From: Desulfuromonadaceae bacterium
Lineage (GTDB): Bacteria > Desulfobacterota > Desulfuromonadia > Geobacterales > Pseudopelobacteraceae
Direction of reading: 5' to 3'
Length of the DNA stretch: 64,000 bases
Assembly: GCA_028712075.1 (NCBI GenBank)
Contig: JAQTQX010000009.1
Coordinates: 84,837 to 148,836, forward strand
The stretch's first letter is position 1. Every line of letters starts with the position of its first letter. The notes beneath the pieces were generated by a model. That model worked only from the letters and a program-made list of their open reading frames with translations. It ran no database searches and was not told the DNA's origin. The position numbers and the translations under genes are program-made. Below are positions 60,232 to 64,000 of this stretch, in pieces.

Positions 60232-62316
60232 CTAGAACTTGTACGAAGCTGTCACGAGGGTCGAAAGCCCTTCGCGTGGGAAGTCGCCGGGGACGAGTTT
60301 GGCGGCACCCGAAGTGTCAGGGTCGCTATAGTGCTTATCGAATATATTGTGCACCGCCGCCTGGATTTCCAGTGTCTCGAAGAATCGTTTGAGCGTGACC
60401 GCCAGATCAACGGTCGTGTATGATGGCATTTTTGAGCGGGTATCGGCATCTGTACGCGAACGAGTGCCGGTCCAGAGGACATCGGTGTGCAGGTTCAGGT
60501 ATTTGACCGGAGCATAGTTGAGACTCGCAGAAGCCCGGTGCATTGGGACATATAGAAGGCGTTTATCAGTCTTGTCATCACGTGGGTCCTGATACGTGTA
60601 GTTAGTCTTCCAGGAAAATTCTCTGGTTATGGTACCGTTAAAGCCGAGTTCGACTCCCTGAGTCTTTGATTTACCGATATTGGCGTTAACTGTTGCCTGT
60701 CCGGTAGTTGCAGAAGGAACCCAACCTATCTGATCGGTGATAGTACTGTAGAAGTAGTTTGCCGATGTGCCCAAATAGCGATTCAGACGATAACTTACAC
60801 CAGCTTCATAGGTCTTGATCTTTTCTGGTTTGAGATCGGGATTGCCAACCACATACGGATTGTTGATGTTGTACAGTTCCTGAAAGTTCGGTGCCCGGAA
60901 AGCTTGGCCGTAAAGGAGCTTCAAGTCTGCATTGTCATGGAAACTCCACACCATACCGATGCGCGGGTTAACCGTATCGCCAAAATCGCTGTAATGGTCA
61001 TAACGCACTCCGGCGGTAAAGTTGACCTGACTCGGCAATTGCCATTCGTCCTGAAGATAAAGCGCAATAATATTACGATTTGCATCTTTATTCCAGTTGG
61101 CAATCTCCTGCAAATTGGGCAACGGAGCAGGGTTGAAATTAGCAAGCTGCTTTACATCATATTGGTGTAAATTCTCAAAGGAAGTTCCAACAATCAAGTG
61201 GTTGCCTGGGAAAACATCCCAATCGAGTTGGAGTTCGGTGTTTACAGTATCGTTCTTAACTAACGGTTTGGCAATCATGCCATTTACGTACACGCCTGCA
61301 AAACCATTAGAGTATATTTTCACGAAAGGGTCTTGTTCATAATGATCATAGGAGAGTTTTGCTTTAACAGCTAACCCGCTGACTATAGTCCGGTTATAGG
61401 CGAGCTCTCCCCAATAGTTTTCAACGTGATCTACACTTGGCTCATCGGTTAAAGCATAGGTAACTCCGATATAAGCATCCTTCTGGCGTTTGATATAATG
61501 GCTTCTAAAAGACAGGTCACCATAATTTACTTTTAGGAAGGCGTCGGTCTGTTTGAATGCAACATACGGTGAGCCAGGCGCTAGCGACTGATTCGTAGTT
61601 CCAGTCAGGGCATCAGCTTCAATATTTAAATTTTGGCCATCCGATTGGTGATGGTCAAGGCTCCACGAAATAGTTAGCATATCCCTTAATGTGGTTCCAC
61701 CAACCATATTACCTTTCCAAGTACCAAAACTGCCACCTCCAGCTTTCAATTCAAGACCGTTGATTTCTTCAGCATTACGGGTGATGACATTTACTGTCGC
61801 GACAAAGGCGCTGTTGCCATAAAGCGCTGAAACTGGACCGCGTACCACCTCAATTTGTCGGACATTTGCCAATGGTAGCATTTCCGCAACATTATAAAGG
61901 GCACTACCGTTAATATTTCTGTTTAGTGAATGACCATCGATCATGAAAAGAATTTTTTCGCTGAGTACAGTCCTGATACCACGAACTTCAATCATGTTGG
62001 CTCCGATCTCGTTAATCGAAATCCCCAACCCCGGCACCATTTTTAATACGTCAAGTAAGTTTCGAGCTCCCATGTTTCTGATTTCATCAGCGTCGATAAT
62101 TGTGGCTACTGCAGGCGCCTTACGCACTGTAGTGTGTCGCTTGGTCGCAGTAACCAGATCTTGTTCTTCCATGAACAGAAGCAGGTCTTGTGCGGTGCTG
62201 CTTGTTGCTATGGCATTCTGTTTCGATTCTAGCGGTACTGTATCTGCTGCCAGCGCTGTCCCAGATCCCAGAAGCCCGACAAGTATGGCACATGAAGTGA
62301 GAAGATGAATTTTCAT
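60232..62316 (-). CDS. TonB-dependent receptor
   Basis: A ~694-residue outer-membrane receptor: signal peptide ending ALAA, plug domain (about 50-170; ATIIDADEIRNMGARNLLDVL, IRTVLSEKILFMIDGHSLN) and a barrel ending LVTASYKF. The plug has the features of siderophore/cobalamin-class receptors (VRGPVSALYGNSAFVATVNV). First gene of the operon with the binding protein and two kinases. ATG 62316 fits the signal peptide; 62379 is the longer alternative. Ligand unknown. Confidence 0.92.
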   Translation of the reverse strand: MKIHLLTSCAILVGLLGSGTALAADTVPLESKQNAIATSSTAQDLLLFMEEQDLVTATKRHTTVRKAPAVATIIDADEIRNMGARNLLDVLKMVPGLGISINEIGANMIEVRGIRTVLSEKILFMIDGHSLNRNINGSALYNVAEMLPLANVRQIEVVRGPVSALYGNSAFVATVNVITRNAEEINGLELKAGGGSFGTWKGNMVGGTTLRDMLTISWSLDHHQSDGQNLNIEADALTGTTNQSLAPGSPYVAFKQTDAFLKVNYGDLSFRSHYIKRQKDAYIGVTYALTDEPSVDHVENYWGELAYNRTIVSGLAVKAKLSYDHYEQDPFVKIYSNGFAGVYVNGMIAKPLVKNDTVNTELQLDWDVFPGNHLIVGTSFENLHQYDVKQLANFNPAPLPNLQEIANWNKDANRNIIALYLQDEWQLPSQVNFTAGVRYDHYSDFGDTVNPRIGMVWSFHDNADLKLLYGQAFRAPNFQELYNINNPYVVGNPDLKPEKIKTYEAGVSYRLNRYLGTSANYFYSTITDQIGWVPSATTGQATVNANIGKSKTQGVELGFNGTITREFSWKTNYTYQDPRDDKTDKRLLYVPMHRASASLNYAPVKYLNLHTDVLWTGTRSRTDADTRSKMPSYTTVDLAVTLKRFFETLEIQAAVHNIFDKHYSDPDTSGAAKLVPGDFPREGLSTLVTASYKF

Positions 62317-62556
62317 AGTGTCGTTCTCAGCGTAATCGAACAAAGTTTTATTTTGTAAATATGAATTCGTATATACCAAAATACAGTGGTCTGCAAGGGT
62401 TTACCCTGCTATTTAATTAAATTTTGCGGCATTTCCGCCTAACGTGTATGGGACCGGTGTCGATTCTCCCCGCCATGCGTAATTTCTCATATTTATTGAA
62501 TTGTCGAGGATAAATCGATTGAGAGTTCCATGTTTTGGACCTGTTTTACTTAATAT
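62317..62556. other. Promoter region of the TonB-receptor operon
   Basis: Divergent intergenic DNA, A/T-rich next to the receptor gene (TTAATTAAATTTTG). No riboswitch or clear Fur box was seen. Confidence 0.35.
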
Positions 62557-62570
62557 TTGACCTGCGTCAT
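62557..62570. promoter_or_regulatory. Crp/Fnr-type dyad TTGAC-CTGC-GTCAT
   Basis: TGAC-N4-GTCA is a perfect dyad with the TTGA-N6-TCAT shape of FNR/DNR-type operators. It lies 74 bases before ATG 62644 and suggests anaerobic or nitric-oxide control of the downstream genes. Confidence 0.5.
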
Positions 62571-62643
62571 ATTACCGACGTCTGCAGCAGGGTACCCTTG
62601 CGCCTGTTATATGTATTTCATTACAGTCGTCAGGAGTATATCA

Positions 62644-62922
62644 ATGTGTGATTGCGGATCATCTGGAACATCTGGAGCTGGACCTTTTGCTTTCGGCAGG
62701 GAACTGGTCGAGTTTGTACTTACCGCCCTTGGCGGGGCAATTGCGGGTTCTCCTGTGCCGCACGGCGACTTTGAGGCTACCTGCAAGGGCTGTGGCGAGG
62801 CTCTTCGTCTGGAAACATTTGTGCAGAACTGCCCGGCATGCGGCGGTGTACACGCGGTATCGCCGCCCCGTGCGACTGACCCTGCAGCGGTTCAGTTTGC
62901 CGGTACCGACTTCAAGCGTTAG
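62644..62922 (+). CDS. Small Cys-rich protein with zinc-ribbon-like region
   Basis: A 92-residue protein starting MCDCGSSGTSGAG, with CKGCGEAL and NCPACGG forming a likely zinc ribbon (about 50-75). ATG 62644 has AGGAG 7 bases upstream and is preferred to 62557. No family name is offered. First of three small genes behind an Fnr-type dyad. Confidence 0.72.
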   Translation: MCDCGSSGTSGAGPFAFGRELVEFVLTALGGAIAGSPVPHGDFEATCKGCGEALRLETFVQNCPACGGVHAVSPPRATDPAAVQFAGTDFKR

Positions 62923-62957
62923 CAACCGCTGTACATAGGAACAGAAGGCAATAATCA

Positions 62958-63452
62958 ATGCTCACCACAACTGAAATTGCGGTTACTGCAACAATCTGGG
63001 TGCTGACGACTGCCGGTCTGTTTTTCGGCATTCGGGGCGTGTTACGCAGAATGGAAAAACGAGGAAGCATGCACAAAGCTGTGTATCTCGCCTTAATTCT
63101 GGCATTATTTTCTCCTCTGCCATTGCTTGCAGCTCCGGCAATTACCTGCCACTGTTTTACTGAGCGCACCTTTGACCCTGCCCATCCCGTAGCTGCTGAC
63201 CCCTATTTTATTACTTCAGCTCAAAATTCATTTTTTTCTGCTCTGTTTGCCACAGATATACATACAATCGTAATGAAAAAACAGGGGGGCACCTTTTCCG
63301 ACGATCTTTGGATTGCGTACTGGATCGCAGCCAAGGATGGTGTTCTTACTCCGGGCGCCACTTTGAAGGCTAAACAGGGGAAAACGTGGCAAGCTGCTGT
63401 TTCGTCAATTATCATTACCAATAGCAAACTGAAAACCCGATTGGCGCCCTGA
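62958..63452 (+). CDS. Membrane-anchored protein with CHC motif, unknown
   Basis: A 164-residue protein with two hydrophobic segments (about 8-28 and 42-60), then ITCHCFTERTFDPAHPVAADPYFIT and a C-terminal domain with FSDDLWIAYWIAAKDGVL. The second segment may be a signal-like anchor, with the domain outside. Its stop overlaps the next start (TGATG). Not recognised. Confidence 0.68.
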   Translation: MLTTTEIAVTATIWVLTTAGLFFGIRGVLRRMEKRGSMHKAVYLALILALFSPLPLLAAPAITCHCFTERTFDPAHPVAADPYFITSAQNSFFSALFATDIHTIVMKKQGGTFSDDLWIAYWIAAKDGVLTPGATLKAKQGKTWQAAVSSIIITNSKLKTRLAP

Positions 63453-63742
63453 TGCAAACTAATCCGTCAGCAGCCCGGTTGGCTATGACTGTTGTTGATG
63501 ATCTGTTATTTCAATTCAGACTGATAAGTGTTGCTGATCTGGCGTCTTTGCGTAAGACCGGCGCAACAAACCAGGAGCTGATTCTTTCCGCCTTGATAGC
63601 AGCCAAGAAGCAGCGCTCTGTTACCAAGGTATATTCAGACGCTAAAAACGGCTTCAAAAGCTGGGGAGCTTTACTTGACAAGGCTCAAATACACCCTTCC
63701 GAAATTCAGCAAGAGTTTTCTGTACTTCTCCGCCGTTCCTGA
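63452..63742 (+). CDS. Small helical protein, unknown
   Basis: A 96-residue soluble helical protein (VVDDLLFQFRLISVADLASLRKTGA, NQELILSALIAAKKQRSV). Translationally coupled to the preceding membrane protein, so probably its partner. Not recognised. Confidence 0.65.
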   Translation: MQTNPSAARLAMTVVDDLLFQFRLISVADLASLRKTGATNQELILSALIAAKKQRSVTKVYSDAKNGFKSWGALLDKAQIHPSEIQQEFSVLLRRS

Positions 63743-63795
63743 TACGTATATAGTTTAGCGGTTTACAACATTAATTGAGGTAAATTGAAAGGGGG

Positions 63796-63892
63796 ATGTT
63801 ATTGACAGGTTTCTGAATCAGATTCTTAATGATGCGCCCGATGCTGTTATCGTCTCTGATATTAATGGAATTATGACCTGGTCAAGTAATAA
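63796..63892 (+). pseudogene. PAS-domain sensor gene remnant, cut by IS
   Basis: The frame reads DRFLNQILNDAPDAVIVSD then INGIMTWSS, the opening of a PAS domain in sensor proteins. An ATG at 63796 behind AAAGGGGG is in a different frame from the PAS codons (a one- or two-base shift), and the frame stops being PAS-like at 63893, where the IS element begins. So the gene was damaged twice. Confidence 0.6.
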
Positions 63893-64000
63893 TGGACACT
63901 TCGCTAAGCCACTTTTCTCAGATGATATGAATCCTCATATTCTCTGGGGCTGACATTCCCCAAATATGAATGCCGTCTCCTGCTGTTGTAAAACATTTCG
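63893..64000. mobile_element. IS3-family insertion sequence, left part only
   Basis: From TGGACACTT onward the DNA is foreign to the interrupted gene and carries the 3' end of an IS3-type transposase on the minus strand. The TG end fits IS3-family termini. The other end is beyond the window. Confidence 0.75.
63904..64000 (-). CDS. IS3-family transposase OrfB, C-terminal part
   Basis: On the minus strand 31 codons read EMFYNSRRRHSYLGNVSP then REYEDSYHLRKVA and a stop. This is the conserved C-terminus of DDE transposases of the IS3 family (the YNxxRxHSxLGxxSPxxYE pattern). The rest of the gene is outside the window. Confidence 0.85.
   Translation of the reverse strand, partial: EMFYNSRRRHSYLGNVSPREYEDSYHLRKVA

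Noticed and set aside
1..64000. tRNA, rRNA or CRISPR features
   Set aside because: No tRNA-like arm pattern, rRNA segment or regularly spaced direct repeats were seen on reading through.

Overview
The window looks like a chromosome segment of a Geobacter-like anaerobe (Desulfuromonadota, Geobacterales). This is inferred from content, not from a search: many multiheme c-type cytochromes (motif counts 12, 9, 8, 4 and 3), a Rieske/cytochrome b complex joined to multiheme cytochromes, a polysulfide/thiosulfate-reductase-type molybdoenzyme, periplasmic rhodaneses, an MvhAGD/HdrA hydrogenase, rubrerythrins and many hybrid two-component proteins.

Layout. 0-5 kb: the 3' part of a TonB-dependent receptor, a broken ExbB fragment, an OmpA-family protein and a secreted SRPBCC protein. 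5.2-20.7 kb: fourteen minus-strand genes with no gap over 26 bases. They run from an alternative chemosensory system (two CheW, MCP, CheB, CheR-TPR, hybrid CheA, a REC protein and an Hpt-REC-REC-GGDEF protein) straight into a NiFe hydrogenase/HdrA module and a TusA-like protein, and look like one transcription unit. 21-25.5 kb: reverse-type rubrerythrin, a degenerate stretch with a DnaA-box pair, then a YeiH-type transporter, rhodanese, CcdA and thioredoxin-like operon. 25.9-41.4 kb: sulfur and metal respiration. It holds an octaheme cytochrome of the tetrathionate-reductase type (+ strand), a bc-type quinol oxidase operon with dodecaheme, nonaheme and tetraheme cytochromes, a molybdopterin/FeS/NrfD/triheme reductase operon, and an operon of porin, small C-terminal-Cys protein and heme-containing triple rhodanese. 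41.7-46 kb: a LysR regulator, a BASS-type transporter, DUF302, OsmC, DUF134, NifX-like and NosL-like genes. 46-50.6 kb: an operon of secreted proteins, an outer-membrane protein, a histidine kinase and an NtrC-type regulator behind a good sigma-54 promoter. 50.9-54.7 kb: J-domain protein, ferritin-like protein, Bcp peroxiredoxin, polysaccharide deacetylase and a radical SAM protein. 54.7-62.3 kb: two hybrid kinases, an ABC-type binding protein and a TonB-dependent receptor in one operon. 62.6-64 kb: three small unrecognised genes behind a Crp/Fnr-type dyad, then a degenerate PAS gene cut by an IS3-family element that runs off the window.

How it may work together. The hydrogenase/HdrA block can feed electrons from H2 into low-potential carriers. 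The Rieske/b complex can pass quinol electrons to periplasmic multiheme cytochromes. The molybdoenzyme, octaheme cytochrome and rhodaneses point to reduction or trafficking of sulfur (or selenium) compounds. Short sequences are shared between distant promoters: two 10-base half-sites at 25.66 and 41.55 kb, and an identical 20-mer at 25.59 and 45.25 kb. They suggest that the sulfur-related operons share regulators, possibly including the LysR protein at 41.7 kb.
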